In this document: positions 1 to 5,571 of the stretch, piece by piece
How positions within the stretch are numbered: position 1 is the first letter of the stretch
Layout of the letters: each line of letters begins with the position of its first letter
Assembly (NCBI GenBank): GCA_903922535.1
Contig: CAIXUF010001343.1
Span: 1-8,047, forward strand
Source: Candidatus Hydrogenedentota bacterium
GTDB taxonomy: Bacteria; Hydrogenedentota; Hydrogenedentia; Hydrogenedentiales; CAITNO01
Direction: 5' to 3'
DNA: 8,047 nt
Notes under the pieces: generated by a model
The model's input: only the letters and a program-made list of their open reading frames with translations
What the model was told of the DNA's origin: nothing
Database searches by the model: none
Made by a program: the position numbers and the translations under genes

Positions 1-47
1 CCCTCAAACACGCTCCCGTCTGCTATGGCAAGAATCGCTTTTTTCAC
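1..47 (-). CDS. carA: Carbamoyl-phosphate synthase small subunit, N-terminal fragment (runs off window)
   Basis: Only the first 15 codons and part of the next are inside the window. Reading from a GTG at 47 on the minus strand gives MKKAILAIADGSVFEG, which matches the typical start of CarA, the glutaminase subunit of carbamoyl-phosphate synthase. CarA feeds ammonia from glutamine into carbamoyl phosphate for pyrimidine and arginine synthesis. An AGAAGGGA ribosome-binding site (59..66) lies 11 bases upstream, and an extended -10 promoter follows at 86..94, so the start and strand are well supported. The catalytic triad and all later domains lie beyond the left edge. The identification rests on a short but characteristic N-terminus. 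ppnP, another nucleotide-metabolism gene, diverges from it. Confidence 0.72.
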   Translation of the reverse strand, partial: MKKAILAIADGSVFE

Positions 48-85
48 GGCGTTTTACGTCCCTTCTGGCTGGATTGGGTTGCTGG

Positions 86-94
86 ATTATAGCA
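86..94 (-). promoter_or_regulatory. Extended -10 promoter of carA
   Basis: On the minus strand the sequence reads TGCTATAAT, an extended -10 (TG, one base, TATAAT). The -35 position (109..114) reads GGGAAA and is poor, as is common with extended -10 promoters. Transcription would start near 79, giving a leader of about 31 bases before the GTG at 47. Confidence 0.55.
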
Positions 95-123
95 CAAACA
101 GGGGGCCGTTTCCCGGTTGGCGC

Positions 124-156
124 ATCGCGCCGTCCGGGACTTTTGCCGGGCGCGAT
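124..156. promoter_or_regulatory. Operator-like inverted repeat between carA and ppnP promoters
   Basis: ATCGCGCC (124..131) and GGCGCGAT (149..156) form a perfect 8-base inverted repeat with a 17-base spacer. The spacer contains a second small palindrome, GTCC-G-GGAC (132..140). The right arm ends one base before the -35 of the ppnP promoter, and the left arm lies upstream of the carA -35 region. The position fits a binding site for a regulator of one or both genes. A regulatory role is inference, and a chance GC-rich palindrome is possible. Confidence 0.35.
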
Positions 157-157
157 A

Positions 158-187
158 TTGACGCGGGCCGGTGTCACGCTTCATAAT
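158..187 (+). promoter_or_regulatory. Sigma70-type promoter of ppnP
   Basis: TTGACG (158..163) and CATAAT (182..187) each match the consensus at five of six bases, with an 18-base spacer. Transcription would begin near 194, leaving a leader of about 27 bases before the ppnP start. Confidence 0.65.
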
Positions 188-220
188 GCCGCCTCCCCAA
201 CCTTTAATGGAGACATTATG

Positions 221-553
221 ATGAGCACGAGCCCCGAAAAATTCGAAAACGTCACAGCGGTTTGCAAGGCCAATGTCTATTTTGGCGGCCGGGTGGTGAG
301 CCACACCGTCATTCTCGCCGACGGCGAGCGCAAGACGCTTGGCCTGATCTATCCGGGCGAGTACAAGTTCAACACGGGCGTGCCGGAGCGCATGGAAATG
401 ATTGCGGGCGACAGCCGTGTGAAGTTGGCCGGAAGTGACGAATGGACGGTCTATCCCGGCGGCACCTTCTTTGACGTGCCCGGTAATTCGGCCTTCGAAA
501 TTGCCGTGGACGAGGGCGTGGCCGAGTACGTCTGTTCCTATTTGCCGTCTTGA
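221..553 (+). CDS. ppnP: Pyrimidine/purine nucleoside phosphorylase PpnP
   Basis: The product (110 residues) belongs to the PpnP/YaiE family (formerly DUF1255), small cupin-fold enzymes that phosphorolyse several nucleosides to base and ribose-1-phosphate in the cytoplasm. The family pattern is clear over its whole length: an N-terminal ANVYFGGRV segment (E. coli has NEYFSGKV), then GLIYPGEYKFNTGVPERM, WTVYPGGTFFDVPGNSAFEI, and a C-terminal YVCSYL. It is about 15 residues longer at the N-terminus than the 94-residue E. coli protein. Two adjacent ATG codons lie at 218 and 221. GGAGA (209..213) is 7 bases from the second and 4 from the first, so 221 is preferred. An upstream in-frame extension to 74 lacks family similarity. 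The stop lies 22 bases from the convergent glycosyltransferase stop, with no obvious terminator between them. Confidence 0.9.
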   Translation: MSTSPEKFENVTAVCKANVYFGGRVVSHTVILADGERKTLGLIYPGEYKFNTGVPERMEMIAGDSRVKLAGSDEWTVYPGGTFFDVPGNSAFEIAVDEGVAEYVCSYLPS

Positions 554-575
554 GCGCCGAAAATGCGGGCGTGTT

Positions 576-1607
576 TCAGGCCGTCGTCTGGCCCTTAATC
601 AGGGCGATGGCGGCGTCGTAGGCCATTTGCGGCGTGATTAGGGCGAGGTGTGCCGCGCCGTCGCGCCGGTCCACCGCGCGCCGGGGCGGCTCAGGTCCGA
701 GATAAAGCACGGCGCTGGGGGGCCGCAGCGGACTGTGCCTTTTCGGGTCGGTGCCGCCAAACAGGGCGAGCACGGGCGTGTTCATGGCCGAGGCGAGATG
801 GGTGGGTCCGGTGTCGCCGCCAATGTAGCAGTCGCACAGGGACAACAGCCAGGCAAGATGTTTTAGTGTCGGCGTTTCGGGCGCAATCTCCGGCTTGCCC
901 TTGGACAGGCGGCGCACTTCCGCCGCAATGTCGCGCTGGCCCGGCCCCCAGGTCAGCAGCACCTCGAAACGGCCGTCGGCAAGCAGCAGGTCGCTCAATT
1001 CGGCAAAGTGGCGCAATGGCCACTGTTTTTCCGGCCGTTCCACCATGGCATGCACGGCGATGAAGCGCTTGCCCCCATAAAACTTGTCCGCAATCCAGTC
1101 CTCGACGGTGTCCTGCACATCCTCGGGCACGGGGATGTGGACATCCAGCGTGAGCCGTTTCGCGCCCAGCACCTTGACCAGTTCGAGGTTTTCCTCAATG
1201 CGGTTCATGCGGTCGGCGGGCAGGCGCACGCGCTCCCTGGCAAAAAGGGGCGACAACTCCTGTCCGCGCGGTCCGGCAAAGGCGATGCGCCGGGGGGCGC
1301 GGGATGCAGCCATGGCCAGCCCGCTCTTGAGGATGCCGTGGAAGTCGAGCACCATGTCATAGTGCGCGGCGCGGACCTGGCGGCAGAAACGGACAAAGGC
1401 GCTTGCGCCAGCATGCCGGTCAAACTGGATAACACTGTCCAAGGCCGGATGGTCTTCCAGAATGCCGGCACTCTTGGGTTCCACGGCCCAGTCAATCTGT
1501 GCCTGGGGATAGAGGTCGCGCAGGGCGTGCAGGGCGGGAATCACACGGATGACATCCCCGATGGCGCTGAATCGGATGATCAGTATCCGGGGAAGTCCGT
1601 TGAGCAT
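576..1607 (-). CDS. Glycosyltransferase family 9 protein (heptosyltransferase-like)
   Basis: The 343-residue product has the GT-B layout and motifs of family 9, which includes LPS heptosyltransferases I and II (WaaC/WaaF). These cytoplasmic, membrane-associated enzymes use ADP-heptose to build the LPS inner core. The N-terminal motif RILIIRFSAIGDVI (residues 7-20) carries the conserved Asp18, equivalent to WaaC Asp13. RPEKQWP (191-197) holds a lysine matching the donor-binding Lys192 of WaaC. GGDTGPTHLASAMN (263-276) is the family signature with conserved Asp, Gly and His. The length is normal. The ATG at 1607 directly precedes the conserved N-terminus. Its ribosome-binding site is weak: AGGA lies about 15 bases upstream. 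The true donor and acceptor are not readable from sequence, so no symbol is given. It follows tRNA-Ser on the same strand and converges on ppnP. Confidence 0.88.
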   Translation of the reverse strand: MLNGLPRILIIRFSAIGDVIRVIPALHALRDLYPQAQIDWAVEPKSAGILEDHPALDSVIQFDRHAGASAFVRFCRQVRAAHYDMVLDFHGILKSGLAMAASRAPRRIAFAGPRGQELSPLFARERVRLPADRMNRIEENLELVKVLGAKRLTLDVHIPVPEDVQDTVEDWIADKFYGGKRFIAVHAMVERPEKQWPLRHFAELSDLLLADGRFEVLLTWGPGQRDIAAEVRRLSKGKPEIAPETPTLKHLAWLLSLCDCYIGGDTGPTHLASAMNTPVLALFGGTDPKRHSPLRPPSAVLYLGPEPPRRAVDRRDGAAHLALITPQMAYDAAIALIKGQTTA

Positions 1608-1722
1608 CGTATGCGGGCCGTTTCCTGGCGCCCGGGCCGGCCGGGCGGGTTATCCCCGGGCCGCGCCGCCCGCCAATGGCGGCGGGAATTGCGGAAAGCG
1701 CTGTGCGCGAGGGAGTTATAAA

Positions 1723-1813
1723 TGGCGGAGAGAGAGGGATTCGAACCCTCGGTACCCTTTTGGGGTACACACGCTTTCCAAGCGTGCACCTTCAACCACT
1801 CGGACATCTCTCC
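1723..1813 (-). tRNA. tRNA-Ser (anticodon GGA)
   Basis: The minus strand folds into a class II tRNA of 91 bases including an encoded CCA. The acceptor arms GGAGAGA and TCTCTCC (1807..1813 and 1727..1733) pair fully and are followed by discriminator G and CCA (1723..1725). The anticodon loop TTGGAAA (1775..1781) carries GGA (1777..1779), reading UCC and UCU serine codons. The long variable arm (1751..1769) forms a GTACCC/GGGTAC stem, typical of tRNA-Ser. The T arm (1734..1750) is GAGGG-TTCGAAT-CCCTC. A perfect-consensus promoter lies immediately upstream. Confidence 0.97.
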
Positions 1814-1824
1814 GTGCAAGGGCA

Positions 1825-1854
1825 ATTATAGGGGTTCGACGGGGAATATGTCAA
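1825..1854 (-). promoter_or_regulatory. Consensus sigma70-type promoter of tRNA-Ser
   Basis: On the minus strand, TTGACA (1849..1854) and TATAAT (1825..1830) are perfect matches with an 18-base spacer. Transcription would start near 1818, only about five bases before the mature tRNA 5' end. Confidence 0.85.
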
Positions 1855-1923
1855 AGCCCTTGGGAATCGCCTTTGGGAATGGCGGCGTTTGCCGCCGGTG
1901 TTCACCTGTCAAAGTAGGCGGGT

Positions 1924-1952
1924 TTGCCCCGAGCCGGGGCTGCACCTATAAT
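1924..1952 (+). promoter_or_regulatory. Sigma70-type promoter of the thioredoxin gene
   Basis: TTGCCC (1924..1929, four of six) and a perfect TATAAT (1947..1952) are separated by 17 bases. Transcription would start near 1959, giving a leader of about 58 bases. It is divergent from the tRNA-Ser promoter. The space between them contains a small GGCGGC-GTTT-GCCGCC hairpin (1881..1896) with no assigned role. Confidence 0.65.
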
Positions 1953-2017
1953 CTCCGCATACGGCGGGATGGTGTACCGTTCGTGTTGAAATCATTACTC
2001 CAAAGGAGGATCTTTCG

Positions 2018-2338
2018 ATGAGCAATGCCAAGGCTGTCAACGAGCAGAGTTTTGCGCAGGAAACAGGCAGCGGCGTGTCGCTGGTGGATTTCTGGGCGGA
2101 GTGGTGCGGGCCGTGCCGGATGATGGGCCCCATCATTGACCAGGTGGCCGCCGAATATGAAGGCAAGGCGCTGATCGCGAAGGTGGACGTGGACGAGTGC
2201 CAGAACATTGCCGTAAAACTGGGCGTGAACAGCATTCCGACGCTGATCGTCTTCAAGGACGGCGCCGAGGTGAAGCGCTTTGTCGGCGTGACGGGCAAGA
2301 CCGATCTGGTCAAGGCCCTTGACGCGGCCATCGGCTGA
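2018..2338 (+). CDS. trxA: Thioredoxin
   Basis: The 106-residue product is a standard single-domain thioredoxin, the cytoplasmic dithiol protein that reduces disulfides in enzymes such as ribonucleotide reductase and is recycled by thioredoxin reductase. The active site WCGPC occupies residues 29-33. The buried Asp24 in LVDFWAEW and the cis-proline in NSIPTLIVF (Pro74) are both present. The C-terminal sheet and helix (EVKRFVGVTGKTDLVKALDAAI) are complete. No signal peptide is visible. An almost ideal AAAGGAGG (2002..2009) lies 8 bases before the ATG. The gene has its own promoter and an intrinsic terminator, so it is probably transcribed alone. The symbol trxA is assigned by family; a genome may carry several paralogues. 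Confidence 0.95.
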   Translation: MSNAKAVNEQSFAQETGSGVSLVDFWAEWCGPCRMMGPIIDQVAAEYEGKALIAKVDVDECQNIAVKLGVNSIPTLIVFKDGAEVKRFVGVTGKTDLVKALDAAIG

Positions 2339-2362
2339 CATAGCCGGTCCAACCAATAGAGT

Positions 2363-2408
2363 ATCCCGGCGGGGCACCCGAGTGGTGTACCGCCGGGATT
2401 GTTTTTTT
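2363..2408 (+). terminator. Rho-independent terminator of the thioredoxin gene
   Basis: ATCCCGGCGG (2363..2372) pairs perfectly with CCGCCGGGAT (2390..2399). After a short internal loop the stem continues with CACC/GGTG around the loop CGAGT. The stem is followed by TG and seven T residues (2402..2408). It starts about 25 bases after the thioredoxin stop. Its right arm and T-tract also form the first copy of a repeat at 2385..2477. Confidence 0.88.
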
Positions 2409-2477
2409 GGTTTCGCGCCAAGAGCCGGCGGGACGCCGGCGCTCCCAGTGTACCGTCGGGATTATCTTTTGGTTTCG
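2385..2477. repeat. Duplicated repeat unit of about 62 bp with internal GC palindrome
   Basis: Two near-identical stretches lie 62-63 bases apart, at 2385..2415 and 2448..2477. Both read GTGTACCG(C/T)CGGGATT, then a T-rich part, then GGTTTCG. Between them is a hyphenated palindrome, GCCGGCG-GGA-CGCCGGC (2424..2440), flanked by GAG and CTC. The arrangement looks like one full unit plus the start of a second. The second copy runs over the stop codon and last codons of the SGNH hydrolase gene. The palindrome resembles REP-like intergenic elements; I recall similar sequences in Hydrogenedentota and PVC genomes but cannot verify it here. Confidence 0.6.
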
Positions 2478-3991
2478 AGGCCTTTTTCGACGGTGTCATG
2501 CAGGGCATCGAACACGATTTGGGCCTTGCGCTCGATGCCGCGGGGCCGCAGATGGCAGATGTCGGTGAAGCATTCCGTGCCGCCCTTGAGCGACTCGGCG
2601 ACCGGAATGAGGGGCAGGCCGCGCTCGGCGCAGAAGGCGCGAACGCGGGTGTTGTACCGCTCCAACAGGCGCAAATAGGACGTCATGTTCATCAGGCGTC
2701 CCCAGAGCATGTTGTTGATGCGGTGGTCGAAAAAGGCGCGCTGCGCGCGGTCAAGGGCGTGGTAGTCCGGCGCGGCAAAGGTGCCCACGGCCAGGCCGAC
2801 CCCCTTGGCGCGGCAGGCGTCGGCAAGCCGGGTGAGATTGGCCAGAACCGTCTCATCCATGGCGCGGTCGATGACGGCCCCGCCGGGCAGCAGGAGCGGG
2901 TTCAGGTAATCATAGACAAAATGTGACCGAAGCAGCATGGCGCGGAGGCGGTCCGAAGCCGTGGTTCCGTTGAGCCAGCGTCCGGCAAGGATGGGGATGT
3001 CGTTCACAAAGTTGTAATGCACCACCAGGTCCGGTTCGAGTGCGAGGTAGTCGGCAAGGTGGTCCACCTCACCGCCGATGGTGAGCGCGAAGATGCCCGC
3101 ATTGATCACGTCCACCCGGCCCGGACCCAGGGCGCGCGCAAATTTCGTCTCGACCATGTTGGGATAAGTGAGCGCGTTGGACAGCCCCTCGGCGGTGGTC
3201 GAACCGCCGACGCAGACGATCCGGTACACGCCGGCCGGTTTGGGAAGCACGGCCTCGTCGTCGCGGAATCCCCGGGCATTGACACGCAGGTCCATCGCAT
3301 CAGACTGGCGCGTGCCGGGGCGCAGTTCCTGCCACAGCCGTTTCCACATGGACGGCCGCACAAAGACCGCCACGGTGCCCTTGTCGGGCGCGGCCTCCCA
3401 GGCGAACTGCATGACATAGGGCGGTGCGCCGCCAGGTTGGGGCATGGGATACTCGCGCAGGGGTCTGCCGCCGGACAAGGCCTCGGTGAAGGCGAACGGG
3501 GCATCGGCGGAAGACTCCGCGGGAAGGGCATCCAGCAGGGAGGTGCCCGTCTTCAGGCTCCTGCCAAAGGCGATGATCTCGGGCGCGGCGGAACCATCAG
3601 GAGGCGTCCAAAGCTGCTCGATGCGGCCGTCGGGCCTGCACAGCGCCACGATTTCCCCCCGCGCGGCCGCGTGGGTGGCCCGGTCTGCATCGTTTAGGGC
3701 GAAGAAAGCGCGGCGCGCCTCGAAGTCCCTGCCTACCACCGGGGGCTCGGGCGCATAATCGCGAATGACGGCGTCATCGGGCGCGGTGGTTTCGCCAGAG
3801 TATAGTCCGGACTCGACCTGGCGGGCAAGCCGGTCATTTGCGCGGTCCCGTCCCGCCGCGAACAGTTCCAGCCCCCCAACCACGGCAGCCACCCACAAAA
3901 GGGCTCCAACCGCAATGAAGACACGGAGGGGCCAGGGGCTGCCCGAAGGCAGGGGGCTTTGGTCCGGTCCGGTCACGGGATCAGCGGGCAC
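2462..3991 (-). CDS. Membrane-anchored SGNH/GDSL-type hydrolase
   Basis: The 509-residue product has one N-terminal transmembrane segment (about residues 22-45) and then a large, probably extracytoplasmic part. The C-terminal half is an SGNH-fold hydrolase, a family of esterases and deacetylases acting on acylated glycans, lipids and similar substrates. Block I is VGGSTT with nucleophile Ser264. Block II is INAGI (Gly299). Block III is YNFVND (Asn327/Asn330). Block V is DICH, with Asp477 and His480 as the rest of the triad. The lead-in VNARGFRDDE (237-246) is common in this subfamily. Residues 50-230 match nothing I recognise. The GTG at 3991 lies inside the last codons of the upstream peptide gene (11-base overlap) without a Shine-Dalgarno site, which implies translational coupling. 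The last codons and TAA lie in a repeat copy. Glycan O-acyl hydrolysis or transfer is a reasonable guess; the substrate is unknown. Confidence 0.82.
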   Translation of the reverse strand: MPADPVTGPDQSPLPSGSPWPLRVFIAVGALLWVAAVVGGLELFAAGRDRANDRLARQVESGLYSGETTAPDDAVIRDYAPEPPVVGRDFEARRAFFALNDADRATHAAARGEIVALCRPDGRIEQLWTPPDGSAAPEIIAFGRSLKTGTSLLDALPAESSADAPFAFTEALSGGRPLREYPMPQPGGAPPYVMQFAWEAAPDKGTVAVFVRPSMWKRLWQELRPGTRQSDAMDLRVNARGFRDDEAVLPKPAGVYRIVCVGGSTTAEGLSNALTYPNMVETKFARALGPGRVDVINAGIFALTIGGEVDHLADYLALEPDLVVHYNFVNDIPILAGRWLNGTTASDRLRAMLLRSHFVYDYLNPLLLPGGAVIDRAMDETVLANLTRLADACRAKGVGLAVGTFAAPDYHALDRAQRAFFDHRINNMLWGRLMNMTSYLRLLERYNTRVRAFCAERGLPLIPVAESLKGGTECFTDICHLRPRGIERKAQIVFDALHDTVEKGLETKR

Positions 3992-4121
3992 CGCCGAAGA
4001 GACCGGTGAACAGGTTGTAGATTACCTCGATAACCGAGAGAATCTGGAGGAGAATGTCGAGAATGCTCTCGATGCTCTGTGCCTTCGCCGGGCGGTGCAG
4101 GATGACAGGTCGATTGCGCAT
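3981..4121 (-). CDS. Small hydrophobic/amphipathic protein, translationally coupled to the SGNH hydrolase
   Basis: This is a 46-residue open frame starting at ATG 4121, with GGAGA (4130..4134) 8-9 bases upstream and a promoter at 4165..4193. The N-terminus is basic (MRNRPVILHRPAKAQ). Residues 16-42 are a nearly continuous run of Ile, Leu, Val and Phe broken by Glu, Asp, Gln and Asn, suggesting an amphipathic or membrane-associated helix. It ends in LFGGAR. I recognise no family. The stop overlaps the GTG of the downstream hydrolase by 11 bases, so the two are probably made together and may act together at the membrane. An in-frame upstream ATG (4232) would give 83 residues, but the extra part spans the promoter, so the shorter start is preferred. 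Because no homologue is recognised, the coding status rests on the signals and the coupling. Confidence 0.62.
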   Translation of the reverse strand: MRNRPVILHRPAKAQSIESILDILLQILSVIEVIYNLFTGLFGGAR

Positions 4122-4164
4122 GGTGTCAGTCTCCGGTTTGGTCCGCTCAGGGCGGAACGGTCCC

Positions 4165-4193
4165 AGTATACCAATGTGTGGGGGCAATGTCAT
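4165..4193 (-). promoter_or_regulatory. Promoter of the small protein / SGNH hydrolase pair
   Basis: On the minus strand, ATGACA (4188..4193) and TATACT (4165..4170) each match the consensus at five of six positions with a 17-base spacer. The start point would be near 4158, about 37 bases before the ATG at 4121. It lies in the 94-base gap after the epimerase stop, so the pair can be transcribed independently of the epimerase gene. Confidence 0.6.
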
Positions 4194-4215
4194 CGGGCGG
4201 GATCGAAAGCGCGGA

Positions 4216-5181
4216 TTATTCCCTGCCGGCATGCATCTTCTTGAAGACGCGGATGTTGTACAGGTTGTCGTCGGTGAAATCGCCGTATTCGGCGCGGTGC
4301 TCGTAGAGCGACCGGACCGTGGAGGCGATATCGTGCCGCGGATTAAAGCCGAGCACGGCGCGGGCGCGGGCGCAGTCCACCCGGTAGTTGCGCGGGTCCG
4401 GCCGGTTCAGGTTCTCGATGGGCACCTCGCGGCCGTCCAAACGGCGCAGTTCGTCGCGCACGGTCTCGGCCACCTGCCCCACGGTGAAGTTGTCGCGGGC
4501 GACATTAAACACTCCGGTCAGGCCCTCGGGCGCCTCGACGGCGAGCACGAAGGCGGCGGCGGTGTCGCGCACGTCGATGATGGGCCGCCAGATGTCGGGA
4601 TGGCTGACGGTGATGCGACCATCCGCCATGGCGCTGCGGTACATGGTGTTCACGATCAGGTCGAAGCGCATGCGCGGGCTGTGCCCGTTGACCGTGCCCT
4701 GGCGCAGTGCGATGACCGAGTACTCGGGTCCGGACAGCAGCATCGCGCCCAGTTCGCCCTGGTGTTTGGAAACGCCGTAGGGATAGGTGCAGGACGTGGG
4801 GGAATCCTCGGTGCAGAGCCGGTCGCCCGTGTTGCCGTAGATCGAACAGGATGACCCGTAAACGAAGCGGCGTATCCCGGCAATGCGGGCGCAATGGGCG
4901 AGATAGGCCGGCAGCGCGGCGTTCTGTTTGAAGTTCAGTGCGGGATCAAACTCGGCCATCGGGTCGTTGGAGACCCCTGCGATGAACACGAGCACGTCGT
5001 AGCCGCCCAGACGCCGCTCGTCCAGCGCGAACAGTTCGGTCTCTATGACCGGCACCTCGGGGGGCAGGTGGCGGCCAAACCAGCACGCGTCCGCGATGGA
5101 GACATCGTGGCCGTGTTCACAGAGCAGGGGGGTGAGCACCGAGCCGACATAACCGGCACCGCCCGCCACAAGTACTTTCAT
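4216..5181 (-). CDS. NAD-dependent epimerase/dehydratase (extended SDR, sugar-nucleotide modifying)
   Basis: The 321-residue product is an extended short-chain dehydrogenase/reductase of the type that epimerises or dehydrates nucleotide sugars for glycan synthesis in the cytoplasm. The NAD-binding Rossmann motif is VAGGAGYVGS (residues 5-14, GxxGxxG). The catalytic region contains YGSSCSIYGN (108-117) and the YxxxK pair Tyr135/Lys139 in YPYGVSKHQGE. Further SDR features are LRQGTVNGHSPRMRFDLIVN, a WRPIIDVRDTA segment and GVFNVARDNFTV. Length is normal for UDP-glucose 4-epimerase-like enzymes. The start at 5181 places the Rossmann strand at the N-terminus and has GGGAG (5188..5192) 6 bases upstream; an upstream in-frame ATG at 5241 lacks this. 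The substrate cannot be read from sequence. The neighbouring SGNH hydrolase and GT9 genes favour envelope or exopolysaccharide precursors. Confidence 0.88.
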   Translation of the reverse strand: MKVLVAGGAGYVGSVLTPLLCEHGHDVSIADACWFGRHLPPEVPVIETELFALDERRLGGYDVLVFIAGVSNDPMAEFDPALNFKQNAALPAYLAHCARIAGIRRFVYGSSCSIYGNTGDRLCTEDSPTSCTYPYGVSKHQGELGAMLLSGPEYSVIALRQGTVNGHSPRMRFDLIVNTMYRSAMADGRITVSHPDIWRPIIDVRDTAAAFVLAVEAPEGLTGVFNVARDNFTVGQVAETVRDELRRLDGREVPIENLNRPDPRNYRVDCARARAVLGFNPRHDIASTVRSLYEHRAEYGDFTDDNLYNIRVFKKMHAGRE

Positions 5182-5224
5182 GCGTTGCTCCCGCTGGGTT
5201 TGTTCTTCTTTTGCGCAGCTCCAG

Positions 5225-5252
5225 CCTATAGAAAACGGCATGCCGCGCGCAA
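5225..5252 (-). promoter_or_regulatory. Possible promoter of the epimerase gene
   Basis: TTGCGC (5247..5252) and TATAGG (5225..5230) on the minus strand match the consensus at four of six positions each with a 16-base spacer. The start point would be about 38 bases upstream of the ATG at 5181. The match is moderate. Confidence 0.35.
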
Positions 5253-5335
5253 GGTTTTAGGGCGCGGCAGTTGACCGTTGACAGTGGATAGTGACCGTGT
5301 GCGGTATCCCCGTGATTTTGAACGGCGCGCGGCTT

Positions 5336-5435
5336 TGTCATCCTGAACGGCGCAAAGCGAAGTGATCTTCTCCCCGGCAGGACCTTGGCACACGAACAAG
5401 GTCCTTCACGGCGTTGCACGCCGTTCAGGATGACA
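5336..5435. repeat. Nested inverted-repeat element (GTCATCCTGAACGG family)
   Basis: GTCATCCTGAACGGCG (5337..5352) and its exact complement (5419..5434) form 16 perfect pairs, 17 with the T/A at 5336/5435. Inside is a second perfect inverted repeat, GGACCTTG (5380..5387) and CAAGGTCC (5397..5404), with a 9-base loop. The whole could fold into a cruciform or long RNA hairpin. Sequences starting GTCATCCTGAACG are, from recall, frequent dispersed intergenic repeats in many environmental bacterial genomes. There is no transposase, so a nonautonomous MITE-like or REP-like element is the best description. Confidence 0.7.
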
Positions 5436-5571
5436 GAGAGCGCCGCCCTGCCCGACGGCTTCAGGAACAACTTTTCCGCTCGTTCTTGCATCGGGCACCC
5501 CAATCAGGGTAAATATCTTTGTGGTGGGAAGCGCGGAGGGGTGCAACTCGAAACTTGGAAAAGACCGCACC

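Larger units (their letters stand above)
5182..5571. other. Noncoding stretch between the epimerase and methyltransferase-exonuclease genes
   Basis: About 390 bases without a convincing gene. It holds a possible epimerase promoter (5225..5252), a short TTGACC/TTGACA repeat (5271..5297), a nested palindromic element (5336..5435), and the leader of the downstream plus-strand gene. Open frames here translate the palindrome and show no protein-like pattern. No convincing promoter is visible directly before 5572. Confidence 0.6.

Noticed and set aside
25..186. 53-codon plus-strand frame starting at ATG 25
   Set aside because: It overlaps carA on the other strand and runs through both intergenic promoters, with no ribosome-binding site.
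74..220. N-terminal extension of the ppnP frame to 74
   Set aside because: The extension covers the promoter and palindrome, has no PpnP similarity, and a good ribosome-binding site precedes the ATG at 221.
1008..1721. 237-codon plus-strand open frame
   Set aside because: It lies opposite the GT9 gene, whose motifs are clear; the antisense product has no recognisable pattern and arises from high GC.
1580..1825. Minus-strand frame containing MSEWLKVHAWKACVPQKGTE
   Set aside because: It is the sense translation of the tRNA-Ser gene itself, not a protein.
1907..1912. Second TTGACA on the minus strand upstream of tRNA-Ser
   Set aside because: No -10 element lies at a suitable distance (about 1884..1889 reads ACGCCG), so it is probably not a promoter.
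1722..2021. Plus-strand frame beginning MAEREGFEPSVPFWGTHAF
   Set aside because: It is the antisense translation of tRNA-Ser and the two promoters beside it; this peptide pattern is a well-known false gene over serine tRNAs.
4054..4854. 266-codon plus-strand open frame
   Set aside because: It is antisense to the epimerase and the small-protein region, with no family motifs.
5336..5435. Rho-independent terminator
   Set aside because: The stems are long and widely spaced with no T-tract after either side; a dispersed palindromic repeat explains it better.
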